A DNA stretch of 47,069 nucleotides from Lyngbya sp. CCAP 1446/10 (GCF_026130175.1 NZ_JAIGNI010000046.1:1-47069); one strand, 5' to 3'; numbered from the stretch's first letter, positions 24,934 through 33,791 are shown. A program made the numbers and translations. Notes: generated by a model not told the origin, from the sequence alone.

Positions 24934-27411
24934 TTACTCAGCACCTTGGGGCAGCAATTCCCGCTTTTGACCTTGCAGCACCTTCACAACACCGGCTTCA
25001 TCCACATCCACAACAGCGGTGTCACCGTCTTTGATGCGGCCAGAAAGGATTTCCTCAGCCAAACTGTCTTCCAACAACCGCATGATAGCGCGGCGCAGGG
25101 GTCGAGCTCCGTAGCTGGGGTTGTAGCCTTCTTCTACCAGCCTTTCTTTGAATTTCTCGGTCACTTCCATCGTGATTCCCTGTTCTGTCAAGCGGCCGAA
25201 CACTTCTTTGAGCATGATGACGGCAATTTCCTTGACTTCTTCCTTATTCAACTGACGGAAGACGATAATTTCGTCAAGTCGGTTGAGGAATTCTGGGCGG
25301 AAGTAGTTCTTGAGTTCTTCGTTAACCAAAGAGCGAATGCGGTTGTAAGTAGCATCGGCTTGGTTGTCGCTGAACTCGAAGCCGAGGCCACCGCCACCTT
25401 TTTCAATCACCTTAGAACCGATGTTGGAAGTCATAATCAGCAGCGTATTTTTGAAATCTACGGTGCGACCTTTGGCATCGGTTAAGCGGCCGTCTTCCAA
25501 TATTTGCAGGAGCATATTGAAGACATCGGGGTGGGCTTTTTCGATTTCGTCGAACAATACGACGGTGTAAGGACGGCGGCGGACTGCTTCTGTGAGTTGT
25601 CCGCCTTCGTTGTAGCCGACGTAGCCTGGAGGGGAACCGATTAGTTTGGAGACGGTGTGACGTTCCATGTATTCGGACATATCCAGTCGAATCATCGCGT
25701 CTTCGGAACCGAAGAAGTAGCCGGCTAGGGCTTTGGTCAATTCGGTTTTACCGACACCGGTGGGCCCGGAGAAGATGAAACTGGCGATCGGGCGATTGGG
25801 ATTTTTCAACCCAACGCGAGCGCGACGAATGGCACGGGAAACGGCTTTCACTGCTTCTTCTTGGCCGATCAAACGCTGGTGCAAGGTATCTTCCATGTGC
25901 AGCAGCTTTTCGGACTCAGATTCAGTTAGTTTGTTAACCGGTACGCCCGTCCAGCTTGCGACGATTTGAGCGATATCTTCTTCGGTAACTACTGGCGATG
26001 GATCGGTGTCGCCACGGGCCGCCGAGTCGGTTTTTTTTGCTTGGGAAATCGCGCGAATTTCGGCTTTGATCGTCATTTCTCGATCGCGCAATTCGCCTGC
26101 TTTGTCAAAGTCTTGAGAACGCACCGCTTCGTCTTTATCTTTGAGGACTTTGCGGAGTTCTTTATCAAGTTCTTTGGCTGCGGGGGGAAGTTGGGAGTTG
26201 ATCAAGCGGACTCTGGAACCAGCTTCATCTACCAAGTCAATAGCTTTGTCTGGGAGGAAGCGATCGGAGATGTAGCGGTGAGAGAGTTTGGCTGCGGCTT
26301 CCAAGGCCGTATCCAAGATTTTCAGCTTGTGGTGCTGTTCGTAGCGTTCCCGCAGACCGAACAGAATCTCGATCGTCTCATCAACGGTGGGTTCGCCGAC
26401 CATCACGGGCTGGAAGCGTCGCTCTAGGGCGGCATCGCGCTCGATGTGCTTGCGGTACTCATCAAGGGTTGTAGCACCGATACACTGGAGTTCGCCTCTA
26501 GCCAAAGCTGGCTTGAGAATGTTGGCTGCGTCGATCGCGCCTTCCGCCGCACCAGCACCGATCAAAGTGTGCACTTCGTCAATCACCAAAATCACGTTAC
26601 CCGCCGTGCGGATTTCGTCCATGATTTTTTTCAGGCGCTCTTCAAATTCGCCCCGGTATTTCGTACCAGCGACGAGCAGGCCGATGTCGAGGGTGACGAC
26701 GCGCTTGTCTTCGAGGATGTCTGGGATGTCGTTGTTAGCGATGCGCTGGGCCAGGCCTTCGGCGATCGCAGTTTTACCGACTCCGGGTTCGCCGATCAGT
26801 ACCGGGTTATTTTTGGTACGGCGACCGAGGATTTGAATTACCCGTTCGATTTCTTTTTGCCGACCGACTACGGGGTCAAGCTTACCATCGACCGCCATTT
26901 GAGTCAGGTTGGCTCCAAATTCGTCCAGGGTTGGGGTTTTGGTGCGAGCGCCGCCGCCAGTGGCTGCGACTTCTGCGGTTTCTCCCAGCATCCGAATCAC
27001 TTGGGTGCGGACTTTCGACAAGTCTACTCCCAGATTTTCCAGGACTCTGGCCGCTACTCCTTCACCTTCGCGAATCAGGCCGAGCAGCAGGTGTTCGGTG
27101 CCGATATAGTTGTGTCCGAGTTGGCGAGCTTCTTCGAGGGACAGTTCTAGAACCCGCTTGGCGCGAGGGGTGAACGGAATTTCGACTGCTACGAAGCCCG
27201 AACCGCGCCCGATGATTTTTTCGACCTCAATCCGAGCATCTTTGAGGTTGACCCCCATTGATTTGAGGACTTTAGCCGCAACTCCGGTTCCTTCCCCGAT
27301 CAGACCCAGGAGGATCTGTTCTGTCCCTACGAAGTTGTGACCCAGGCGGCGAGCTTCTTCCTGGGCCAGCATGATTACTTTTATTGCTTTTTCTGTGAAG
27401 CGTTCAAACAT
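24934..27411 (-). CDS. clpC: ATP-dependent Clp protease ATP-binding subunit ClpC
   Basis: An 825-residue Hsp100 unfoldase that feeds substrates to ClpP/ClpR in cyanobacteria and plastids. Two Clp-N repeats ([20 protein letters not shown] and [20 protein letters not shown]) lie in residues 1-150. The first AAA Walker A GEPGVGKT is at 207-214. A UVR/M region ([20 protein letters not shown]) lies between the modules. The second Walker A GPTGVGKT is at 549-556. The C-terminus matches cyanobacterial ClpC. A long structured leader precedes it. Confidence 0.97.
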   Translation of the reverse strand: MFERFTEKAIKVIMLAQEEARRLGHNFVGTEQILLGLIGEGTGVAAKVLKSMGVNLKDARIEVEKIIGRGSGFVAVEIPFTPRAKRVLELSLEEARQLGHNYIGTEHLLLGLIREGEGVAARVLENLGVDLSKVRTQVIRMLGETAEVAATGGGARTKTPTLDEFGANLTQMAVDGKLDPVVGRQKEIERVIQILGRRTKNNPVLIGEPGVGKTAIAEGLAQRIANNDIPDILEDKRVVTLDIGLLVAGTKYRGEFEERLKKIMDEIRTAGNVILVIDEVHTLIGAGAAEGAIDAANILKPALARGELQCIGATTLDEYRKHIERDAALERRFQPVMVGEPTVDETIEILFGLRERYEQHHKLKILDTALEAAAKLSHRYISDRFLPDKAIDLVDEAGSRVRLINSQLPPAAKELDKELRKVLKDKDEAVRSQDFDKAGELRDREMTIKAEIRAISQAKKTDSAARGDTDPSPVVTEEDIAQIVASWTGVPVNKLTESESEKLLHMEDTLHQRLIGQEEAVKAVSRAIRRARVGLKNPNRPIASFIFSGPTGVGKTELTKALAGYFFGSEDAMIRLDMSEYMERHTVSKLIGSPPGYVGYNEGGQLTEAVRRRPYTVVLFDEIEKAHPDVFNMLLQILEDGRLTDAKGRTVDFKNTLLIMTSNIGSKVIEKGGGGLGFEFSDNQADATYNRIRSLVNEELKNYFRPEFLNRLDEIIVFRQLNKEEVKEIAVIMLKEVFGRLTEQGITMEVTEKFKERLVEEGYNPSYGARPLRRAIMRLLEDSLAEEILSGRIKDGDTAVVDVDEAGVVKVLQGQKRELLPQGAE

Positions 27412-27690
27412 GATTTATTCCCACCTGCTATATGCCCGTTTTGAGGTCACGCTCGCACAACGAGCGTTTTTGTTCGAGTTTTAACTCGTGATGCTAATTC
27501 TAGCGCGACACTCCCACCGCTCTGCCGCACTCGGCTGCGGTTGCAGATTCCAGGCTCATGTTGCAGGGTGGCTTTCAACTGGGAAGACCCAAATGGTGGC
27601 TGACCTACAACCTCCCCTAGACTGCCAGAAGATTGCTCTTCTCGGCCTGTGCCCAACCTACGACTACGTATTGATGGATTCTAGCACAAT
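27412..27690 (-). ncRNA. Structured leader or small RNA upstream of clpC (candidate)
   Basis: On the minus strand this ~280-base segment shows several exact pairings. CAGGC (at 27645-27649) pairs with GCCTG (27551-27555) and encloses AGAAGA-GCAA-TCTTCT (27627-27642, a GNRA tetraloop) and GTTGTAGG/CCTGCAAC (27604-27611 with 27560-27567). The latter in turn encloses TGGG-TCTT-CCCA (27580-27591). Further hairpins are CCGCA/TGCGG (27525-27540) with outer CTG/CAG, and ACGCTCG/CGAGCGT (27449-27467). A TAGAAT box lies at 27678-27683 on the minus strand. I do not match it to 6S, SRP, tmRNA or RNase P RNA. It may be a 5' leader controlling clpC or a separate RNA. Confidence 0.45.
27449..27488. promoter_or_regulatory. 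Two short palindromes next to the clpC start
   Basis: ACGCTCG-CACAA-CGAGCGT (27449-27467) followed on the plus strand by TTTTT, and the perfect 14-base palindrome CGAGTTTTAACTCG (27475-27488). They lie 38-77 bases before the clpC ATG. They could be leader hairpins or a terminator for plus-strand transcription. Confidence 0.5.
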
Positions 27691-27796
27691 GTTTTTTGCG
27701 ATCGAGCGCGATCGTAAATTCATACATCTGAAAGTGTGTGGAGGTTGCTTCACAAAACTTATGTGTTACGGGCGCGATCGAGCTTTTCGATGTTAA

Positions 27797-28150
27797 TCCA
27801 TTGCGCGATCGCAGGGGAGGTCAAAAACCAGGTTTTTGCAGAAAATCTTCGCTGTAGCCATCAAATTAATTGAAAAACCCGGTTTCTTTGGTCAGGAGTG
27901 CGTCCGGTGTAATTGTCACGCGCTTGGCTTAGCTCTCAAGTAGCATTCCTCAACTTTGAGGATTTAAAATTCACAGCGGTCTCTACAAAACCGCAGAAAA
28001 GTCAAGCCTAAAAGATCCTTGTCGGGAAGTCTAGTTCCGAAGCCCAGAGACTCCACAAATGAGCTGAACTCAAGCCCAAAAAAGCCAACAATGAGGCGAA
28101 GGGGGAGGCGTTCTATTGTACAGGAGGAGATTCGTTGGTTGTTTCTAAAG
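27797..28150. other. Gene-poor spacer with AAACCxGGTTT repeat arms
   Basis: Bases 27822-27842 (AAAAACCAGGTTTTTGCAG) and 27861-27880 (AAAAACCCGGTTTCTTTGG) belong to the palindrome family of the 6817 array. A 66-codon minus-strand ORF at 27964-28164 starts within a MITE end and has no family signal. Confidence 0.5.
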
Positions 28151-28262
28151 TAGACCTCTTGCAAAAATCCGAAAATACCCTGAAACCATCTGCGTCAATC
28201 TGTGTTTATCTGCCCGATATCTGCGGTTGCTCTATGACTTGAAGATTTTTGCAAGAGGTCTA
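28151..28262. mobile_element. 112-bp MITE-like element with 19-bp perfect inverted ends
   Basis: Ends TAGACCTCTTGCAAAAATC (28151-28169) and GATTTTTGCAAGAGGTCTA (28244-28262) are perfect inverted repeats. The outermost bases TA could be a duplicated TA target, as made by IS630/mariner-type transposases. The interior carries an AACCGCAGAT-type repeat (CATCTGCGTCAATCTGTGTT). There is no transposase in the window. Confidence 0.8.
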
Positions 28263-28460
28263 GTCACAACCCCATCGCCTCCAATAGTTCCATTTCGCAA
28301 GAATAAAAAAAATGCCTTGGGATCTGCGAACATAAATCCGTCATTTCCAGAAATAACTTGGAAACCAAATTGAGTGGGAATTCCGTTCTCGAAAGCCAAA
28401 ACAGGAGCGTCAGGGAATTCGTCAAGATCACTGGCCGTATAGGTAACAGGAGTTAAACCT
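28223..28460 (-). pseudogene. Decayed ORF fragment between two palindromic elements
   Basis: The minus strand from 28460 reads without stop: PGLTPVTYTASDLDEFPDAP, VLAFENGIPTQFGFQVISGN, DGFMFADPKAFFLFLRNGTI, and then runs into the MITE before a stop at 28232. It has no start codon. It abuts the 123-bp palindrome on its upstream side. A further fragment (FGRFEYDFVQLLTSSPVNQT) at about 28606-28730 in another frame may be its upstream part. The parent family is not recognised. Confidence 0.4.
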
Positions 28461-28583
28461 GGGGAGCATCTCAGTTTTGCATTTCTAGTGCGAGCGTCCC
28501 CGCTCGCTCCTACCTACAATACGCGAGCGGGGACGCTCGCACTATAATAAAAAAATGCTTTTTGCAAAACTGAGATGCTCCCC
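28461..28583. mobile_element. 123-bp nested palindromic element
   Basis: Outer arms GGGGAGCATCTCAGTTTTGC (28461-28480) and GCAAAACTGAGATGCTCCCC (28564-28583) are perfect. Inner arms AGTGCGAGCGTCCCCGCTCG (28487-28506) and CGAGCGGGGACGCTCGCACT (28524-28543) are also perfect. The element could fold as one long hairpin. A degraded partial copy is at 23869-23922, showing it is dispersed. Confidence 0.85.
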
Positions 28584-28726
28584 ATTCTGCGGACTAAAGT
28601 CCACACTACGAACCAATCTTATTGCGATCAATCGACCGGACACGAGATCGCGTTTGATTGACTGGACTTGAGGTTAAAAGCTGCACAAAATCATATTCAA
28701 AACGGCCAAAGGTCGATCGCCCGCTA

Positions 28727-29353
28727 TCATTTATTCCGCCGCAGCCGATCGCAAATTTGCACTTTCTCAACCGCCAAATATTGCTGAAAATCCGGTTTTT
28801 CCATGCCACTGCGCCACATCACCAGAGCATCTTCTCCCGTGTCTTCGTAGTATCGTTTGCGCCTTCCTGCTTCTTGAAATCCAAATTTTTCGTACAGCGC
28901 CACTGCTGCTAAATTGGACGATCGCACTTCTAAAGTTGCCCGTTCTAATTGTCTGTCACAAGCCGATTTGAGCAAGGCCCAAAGCAGAGCTTGTCCCAAG
29001 CCCCGACCTTGAAAGCGCGGATCGATCGCCAAAATGGTAATGTGAGCTTCTTCTAAAATTGCCCACAAGCAACCCAAGCCGATCAGCGTTTGGGTTGCTT
29101 GTAGGGGCGGTGCCCCGGTGTTCGCCCGGTTTTGAGGGGAGAAAATATCAAAAGGATCGAGTTCGCTATCCAATTTTTCTGAGGCGCAGTCTGCTGTTTC
29201 CCATGTCCACAAACCCAATAAATCGCTGTTAGGACTGCCTAACTCGCGCCTGTAGCCTTCGAGCGTCCAAAGTCCGCCAAAACAAAGGCGATCGAGCTCG
29301 ACCGCACTGTTGAGGTGTTCGGCGGCGATCTGTTTAATTTCTAGAAAACGCAC
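28727..29353 (-). CDS. rimI: Ribosomal-protein-alanine N-acetyltransferase (GNAT family)
   Basis: A 208-residue GNAT enzyme; RimI acetylates the N-terminal alanine of S18 in E. coli. The acetyl-CoA loop is RFQGRGLGQALL, with EEAHITILAIDP before it and SNLAAVALYEKFGFQEAGRRKRYY after it. It is longer than usual (about 150-170) because of an insert at about residues 55-90. That insert includes RANTGAPPLQATQ, translated from a GGGCGGTGCCCC-type dispersed repeat (about 29098-29135). Divergent from lysA. Confidence 0.93.
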   Translation of the reverse strand: MRFLEIKQIAAEHLNSAVELDRLCFGGLWTLEGYRRELGSPNSDLLGLWTWETADCASEKLDSELDPFDIFSPQNRANTGAPPLQATQTLIGLGCLWAILEEAHITILAIDPRFQGRGLGQALLWALLKSACDRQLERATLEVRSSNLAAVALYEKFGFQEAGRRKRYYEDTGEDALVMWRSGMEKPDFQQYLAVEKVQICDRLRRNK

Positions 29354-29516
29354 GGCAGTAAATTGTACACTAGAAAATAAAGTAGCGATTAGTTTTTTTT
29401 GCTATTGTCGAGTAATTGCTAATCAGTCTCTAAACATTAGTCTACAGCAGCGACTGTTCGCTGCCGGCTAAGGACTTCTGAAAAATGAATAATCACCAAG
29501 GATAGTTATTGCGCCG

Positions 29517-30935
29517 ATGGTATCAACTCAATCTCTCAGGGTGGAATCTGGACTTCAGTACCTGTCTGAGTCTCAAGAGGCTCTCTCAAGTCGATCGCCC
29601 AATCAAGAACTTTTACCGCTGACAGCCCGCGTTAACAGCCGAGATCGGCTAGAAATCGGAGGCTGCGAAGTGACAGCTTTGGTGGAGCAATTTGGCTCGC
29701 CGCTGTACATTTTAGATGAAGAAACGCTGCGGGCGGCTTGCACGCAGTACCGGGATGCTTTTGCACGTTACTATCCGGGCGAAACTCAAGTGCTCTATGC
29801 TTCTAAGGCTTGGAGTTGTTTGGCGGTTTGCGCGATCGCAGCTTCCGAAGGTTTAGGCAGCGATGTCGTATCTGCCGGCGAAATCCATACTGCACTGCAA
29901 GCTGGCGTTACCCCTGACAAAATCTATTTCCACGGTAACAACAAGTCCCGCGAGGAACTACAGCTAGCTGTCGAAAGCGGCTGCACTACCGTAGCTGACA
30001 ATTGGCAGGATTTAGAGACTCTTTCTGAGTTGGGAAAATTGGGTGTCACCAGTAAAAAAGGTGGGCCGACACGAGTGATGGTGCGGTTTACTCCGGGAAT
30101 TGAGTGTCACACCCACGAGTATATTCAAACCGGCCAAATCGATAGTAAATTTGGCTTTGATCCCAATTCGCTCGATCGAGTATTTAAGTTCATCAGCGAA
30201 CAGCCGTCATTATATTGTGTGGGAGTGCACGCTCACATCGGCTCTCAGATTTTTGAACTGCAACCCCACGACGACTTAGCCGAGGTCATAATTCAGGCCT
30301 TGACAAAAGCACAAAGTTATGATTTGCCTGCCACAGAAATTAATATTGGCGGTGGGTTGGGCATTCGCTATACTGAGACGGACGATCCTCCTAGCATTGA
30401 CGATTGGGCTCGGACAATTTGCACCGCAGTGGTAGCAGCTTGCGAGCGGCAGCAATTGCCATTACCGAAATTGCTTTGCGAACCGGGGCGATCGCTCGTG
30501 GGTACAGCCTGCGTCACCGCTTACACCGTAGGCTCTAAAAAAGTAATTCCGGGAATGCGGACGTATTTAGCTGTGGATGGGGGAATGTCGGACAATCCGC
30601 GTCCTATTACCTATCAATCAGTGTATCGAATCCTCGCAGCCGGCAAAATGCGCGATCCCTTAACGGAAACAGTGACAATTGCTGGGAAACACTGCGAGTC
30701 AGGCGATGTTCTGATTAAAGATGCTAAATTGCCAGAGTGTCAGGCGGGAGATATTCTCGCCGTTACGGCTACAGGAGCATACAATTACAGTATGTCTTCT
30801 AACTACAACCGAGTACCCCGACCGGCAGCGGTTTTAGTGAAAAATGGGGAAGTTAACACGATTTTACAGCGGGAAACTTACCAGGATTTGCTGAGGCTCG
30901 ATCGCCTTCCGGCACGACTCGGAACTCAAAAGTAA
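29517..30935 (+). CDS. lysA: Diaminopimelate decarboxylase
   Basis: Converts meso-diaminopimelate to lysine with PLP. At 472 residues it has the PLP lysine in VLYASKAWSCLAV, HGNNKSREEL, the glycine loop INIGGGLGIRY, and CEPGRSLVG, with the C-terminal HCESGDVLI and GAYNYSMSSNYNRVPRP active-site segments. A ~50-residue N-terminal extension is usual for cyanobacterial LysA. It is the first gene of lysA-cdaA-uppS. A heptamer-like AGTAAAA array follows the stop. Confidence 0.96.
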   Translation: MVSTQSLRVESGLQYLSESQEALSSRSPNQELLPLTARVNSRDRLEIGGCEVTALVEQFGSPLYILDEETLRAACTQYRDAFARYYPGETQVLYASKAWSCLAVCAIAASEGLGSDVVSAGEIHTALQAGVTPDKIYFHGNNKSREELQLAVESGCTTVADNWQDLETLSELGKLGVTSKKGGPTRVMVRFTPGIECHTHEYIQTGQIDSKFGFDPNSLDRVFKFISEQPSLYCVGVHAHIGSQIFELQPHDDLAEVIIQALTKAQSYDLPATEINIGGGLGIRYTETDDPPSIDDWARTICTAVVAACERQQLPLPKLLCEPGRSLVGTACVTAYTVGSKKVIPGMRTYLAVDGGMSDNPRPITYQSVYRILAAGKMRDPLTETVTIAGKHCESGDVLIKDAKLPECQAGDILAVTATGAYNYSMSSNYNRVPRPAAVLVKNGEVNTILQRETYQDLLRLDRLPARLGTQK

Positions 30936-30970
30936 GAAGTAAAAAATAAAAAGTAAAGAGTAAAAAGTAA
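30926..30970. repeat. AGTAAAA-type heptamer array after lysA
   Basis: Imperfect AAAAGTA/AAGTAAAA units covering the lysA stop codon, with an inverted partner (CTTTTTACTTTTGGC) at about 31007-31021, so a hairpin is possible between lysA and cdaA. Confidence 0.7.
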
Positions 30971-31051
30971 GATAATTCATTTTGATTTCTTGATGATTGT
31001 CTTTTAACTTTTTACTTTTGGCTTGTTTAGTCACGCGATTGGAATAACAAC

Positions 31052-31125
31052 TGTTCATGGTTCACTGGTTCGAGTGCATCACGGTTCGCGGTTCACAGGC
31101 GGTAGCGTTCGATGAACCATGAACA
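31052..31125 (+). promoter_or_regulatory. Inverted repeat enclosing the cdaA start codon
   Basis: TGTTCATGGTTCA (31052-31064) and TGAACCATGAACA (31113-31125) are perfect 13-base complements. The right arm contains the cdaA ATG (31119). In mRNA the start codon would be base-paired. The sequence is also of the TGAACAATGAAC repeat kind found near 45913. Confidence 0.65.
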
Positions 31126-32012
31126 ATCAACAATCTGGCTATAACTTTGGCCTCGTTGAGTCCTTATTGGTTCAGGCGATCGATATTGGACTGGTATTTA
31201 CGCTTGCGTATTTGGTGCTCGTCATCGTCGGGGAGCGCCGGACGCTGTGGATGGTACGGGGATTTATTATTTTGATGCTGGCGACGGCACTGAGCAACTG
31301 GGCTGGATTGAGGCTGTTACACGTTGCCCTCAACAGCTTGGTGACAGGTTCTGCTGTGGCAATGGCGGTAATATTGCAGTCGGAGTTTCGCCGATTTCTG
31401 GAACAATTAGGGCGGGGGGAATTTAGACAATTGTTTGGACGCGATCGCCGACCAACTCCCGCACCGGACAGCGTAATAGATGAAATTGTGGACGCAGTAA
31501 AAGAACTTTCGCAAAACCGCACGGGCGCTTTATTAATTGTAGAAACAGATTCTCCGATCGACGATCGGGATTTTTCAGTGCCGGGAGTCAAGCTAAATGC
31601 TGAAATCTCTAAGGAATTGTTGCAGACAATCTTTCAGCCGCAAACTTTGCTACACGATGGTGCCGTTTTGATTCGAGCTTCGCGGATCGTGTCGGCGGGG
31701 GTAATTTTGCCTTTGTCCGATCGCAGCGCGTCGCGACAGTTGGGAACCCGCCACCGGGCGGCGATGGGGATTACCGAACGGGTGCAAGCTTGCGTGTGCG
31801 TCGTGGTGTCTGAGGAAACGGGTTCGATTTCTCTGGCGCATATGGGAATGTTAAATCGACCTTTGACTAGCAGCAAACTTAAGGAATTGCTGGAAGCAAA
31901 GCTGTTTCCGTCGGAGGGAGAAAGAGTTGTCGCTCCAATTCCGATCGGCAATTTCGGACGGCAGATAGGATTGAAGGGAGTGACACTGTTAAAGCGGATA
32001 CTGCGCCGTTAG
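31119..32012 (+). CDS. cdaA: Diadenylate cyclase (c-di-AMP synthase)
   Basis: A 297-residue membrane protein that joins two ATP molecules into c-di-AMP. Three N-terminal membrane helices (about 14-36, 43-60, 65-85) are followed by a short coiled linker and the DAC domain. The catalytic motif DGA starts at D180 (LLHDGAVLI), and RHR is at 211-213 (GTRHRAAMG). VVSEETGSIS is also conserved. uppS begins 20 bases after it; lysA precedes it by 183 bases. Confidence 0.95.
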   Translation: MNNQQSGYNFGLVESLLVQAIDIGLVFTLAYLVLVIVGERRTLWMVRGFIILMLATALSNWAGLRLLHVALNSLVTGSAVAMAVILQSEFRRFLEQLGRGEFRQLFGRDRRPTPAPDSVIDEIVDAVKELSQNRTGALLIVETDSPIDDRDFSVPGVKLNAEISKELLQTIFQPQTLLHDGAVLIRASRIVSAGVILPLSDRSASRQLGTRHRAAMGITERVQACVCVVVSEETGSISLAHMGMLNRPLTSSKLKELLEAKLFPSEGERVVAPIPIGNFGRQIGLKGVTLLKRILRR

Positions 32013-32032
32013 TCGGGTAATCGGGAGAAACC

Positions 32033-32779
32033 ATGAGTCAAGGAATTTGCTTGGAAAAGCTGCCTGCGGATCTACAAAAAGAACTACTGCCTAAGCACAT
32101 AGCAGTGATTATGGATGGCAATGGGCGCTGGGCTAAGAATAAGGGGTTGCCGCGGATTGCGGGACACCGCCGGGGGGCTAGCGCCCTGAAAGAATTGTTG
32201 CGCTGCTGCAAAGATTGGGGGATTCCAGCTTTAACGGCCTATGCTTTTTCGACGGAGAATTGGGGGCGGCCGGCCGGAGAGGTGGATTTTTTGATGAGTT
32301 TGTTTGAGGGGAAGCTGCGACAAGAATTGCGGGAGATGGTGGACGAGGACGTGCAAATTCAATTTATGGGGAATTTGGAAGCTTTGCCGAAGTCTTTGCA
32401 GGCGGAAATCGAGCGTTCTGTGACGGCAACTAAGCACAATCGGGGGATTTTGTTTCGGGTGGCGACGAATTATGGCGGCCGCCAGGAGATTGTACAGGCT
32501 TGTCGGGCGATCGCCACTCAGGTACAAGAAGGCAAGTTGCAGCCGGAGGAGATTGATGAGGTTTTATTTAAACGCTATTTGTATACTGCTGATGTTTGCG
32601 ATCCGGATTTGCTGATTCGGACGAGTGGGGAAATGCGGTTGAGCAATTTCTTGCTGTGGCAAATGGCTTATGCGGAAATTTACATTACTGAGACGCTGTG
32701 GCCGGATTTTGATCGATCGGAGTTTCACCGCGCTTTGTCTGATTACCAGCAACGCACCCGCAGATTTGGCAAAGTCTAA
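32033..32779 (+). CDS. uppS: Isoprenyl transferase (undecaprenyl diphosphate synthase)
   Basis: Builds the long isoprenoid diphosphate used as lipid carrier for wall and glycan synthesis. At 248 residues it has the motifs [60 protein letters not shown] and [19 protein letters not shown], all intact. The start at 32033 follows GGGAGAAACC. It shares a transcript with cdaA, judged by the 20-base gap. Confidence 0.96.
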   Translation: MSQGICLEKLPADLQKELLPKHIAVIMDGNGRWAKNKGLPRIAGHRRGASALKELLRCCKDWGIPALTAYAFSTENWGRPAGEVDFLMSLFEGKLRQELREMVDEDVQIQFMGNLEALPKSLQAEIERSVTATKHNRGILFRVATNYGGRQEIVQACRAIATQVQEGKLQPEEIDEVLFKRYLYTADVCDPDLLIRTSGEMRLSNFLLWQMAYAEIYITETLWPDFDRSEFHRALSDYQQRTRRFGKV

Positions 32780-32782
32780 CGA

Positions 32783-32891
32783 TTTTGGATTTTGGATTTT
32801 GGATTTTAGATTAATTTTTCAGTTGCCAATTAGGTTGATTCTGAACTGTATTCCTCAATCTAAAATCTAAAATCGCCAATCTAAAATCAAA
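32783..32891. repeat. Paired GATTTTG / ATCTAAA heptamer arrays between convergent genes
   Basis: Four GATTTTG-type units (32783-32813) begin 3 bases after the uppS stop. ATCTAAA units (32856-32888) end 3 bases before the DUF3143 stop. The two are partly complementary and can form a bidirectional hairpin. Confidence 0.85.
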
Positions 32892-33164
32892 TTAGGGGCC
32901 TGAGAAAACGGCATCTTCAATGTCGTGACGCGAGAGAGAGTATTTGAAGGCTCGCTGAATGTCTTTACCGTCGCCCCCCCCGTCAATGTAGCGGACGGTG
33001 ATTTGGTCGATATCGAGTAAGAGTTCTGCTTTCCAGGTAGGTCGATCGATCTGCCAGCAGTGGAGTTCTTGCCGGTCTTGCTCGCAGCCGCGACTGATTA
33101 GCCACTGCTCGATTTCCGGGAGTGGATGGCTGTATAAAGGAGTATCAGCGGAAGGAAGAGTCAT
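32892..33164 (-). CDS. DUF3143 family protein
   Basis: A 90-residue cyanobacterial protein: PLYSHPLPEIEQWLISRGCE, then LHCWQIDRPTWKAELLLDID and DIQRAFKYSLSRHDIEDAVF. This matches DUF3143; function unknown. It lies downstream of a J-domain gene on the same strand, a common pairing in cyanobacteria. A TTCTTCC heptamer array lies within 12 bases upstream of its start. Confidence 0.88.
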   Translation of the reverse strand: MTLPSADTPLYSHPLPEIEQWLISRGCEQDRQELHCWQIDRPTWKAELLLDIDQITVRYIDGGGDGKDIQRAFKYSLSRHDIEDAVFSGP

Positions 33165-33175
33165 AGGATTTTATA

Positions 33176-33235
33176 GAAGAAGGAAGAAGGAAGAAGGAAG
33201 AAGGAAGAAGGAAGAAGGAAGAAGGAAGAGGGAAG
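33176..33235. repeat. Heptamer array GGAAGAA
   Basis: About eight GGAAGAA units (one GGAAGAG variant), immediately upstream of the DUF3143 start codon, in the position of its promoter or leader. Confidence 0.93.
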
Positions 33236-33311
33236 TATATGTGGGGCGATGCACACCGCACCCAGAGGCTTATGAGTGCGTCGTCAAACCAATTTTTGCA
33301 GTCAACACTGT

Positions 33312-33791
33312 TTAATTGCCGCGAATTAAGCCGATCGCGATCGCCAGTACCAAACATCCGACTAAAGTAGTTCCCATGATAAACAGGGCGAATATTTCTC
33401 CTGGGGAAAGAGGGCGATCCGTGGGGTCTAGGTAAACCGAGTTAGAAATTTTTTCACGCGATCGAGAAACCGGAGTGTTGAAGCCTGGGGGCGACTGAAT
33501 CACGTTCACGCGAGAGTAGCCTATTTTGAGGTCGTAGGCGAGGCGGCGTTCTGGGTTGCTGAGAGTGGCGTAGGCGTTGTTTAGCTGCTGAAATTTGGCC
33601 GTGGCGACGGAGGGCGGCAGGTCGGTGGTATCGGGATGGTAGAGTTTGCTCAGTTCCCGGTACGATCGCCGAATTTCGATCGCGGAGGCTGAAGGATGGA
33701 GCCCTAACAAGCCGTAATGACCGGAACCCAAGGGGGTTTTTCCTGAGATTTTTTGACTTTTGTTTTTCGCAGTTACCTGGTTAGGATTCAC
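33312..33791 (-). CDS. J-domain protein with C-terminal membrane anchor
   Basis: A 159-residue protein. The J domain spans about residues 25-88, with HYGLLGLHPSASAIEIRRSY and the HPD motif in KLYHPDTTD. It lacks G/F and zinc regions. One C-terminal hydrophobic helix (about 134-156, ALFIMGTTLVGCLVLAIAIG) anchors it. It would recruit and stimulate DnaK at a membrane; clients are unknown. Paired with the DUF3143 gene downstream. Confidence 0.9.
   Translation of the reverse strand: MNPNQVTAKNKSQKISGKTPLGSGHYGLLGLHPSASAIEIRRSYRELSKLYHPDTTDLPPSVATAKFQQLNNAYATLSNPERRLAYDLKIGYSRVNVIQSPPGFNTPVSRSREKISNSVYLDPTDRPLSPGEIFALFIMGTTLVGCLVLAIAIGLIRGN

Noticed and set aside
27412..27690. Signal recognition particle RNA, 6S RNA, tmRNA or RNase P RNA
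   Set aside because: The diagnostic sequences I know (for example the SRP GGAAG apical motif or the RNase P GAAAGTCCGGGC core) are not present.
27447..27796. ORFs on either strand upstream of clpC
   Set aside because: Their composition is not protein-like and they coincide with extensive base-pairing; a structured RNA explains the sequence better.
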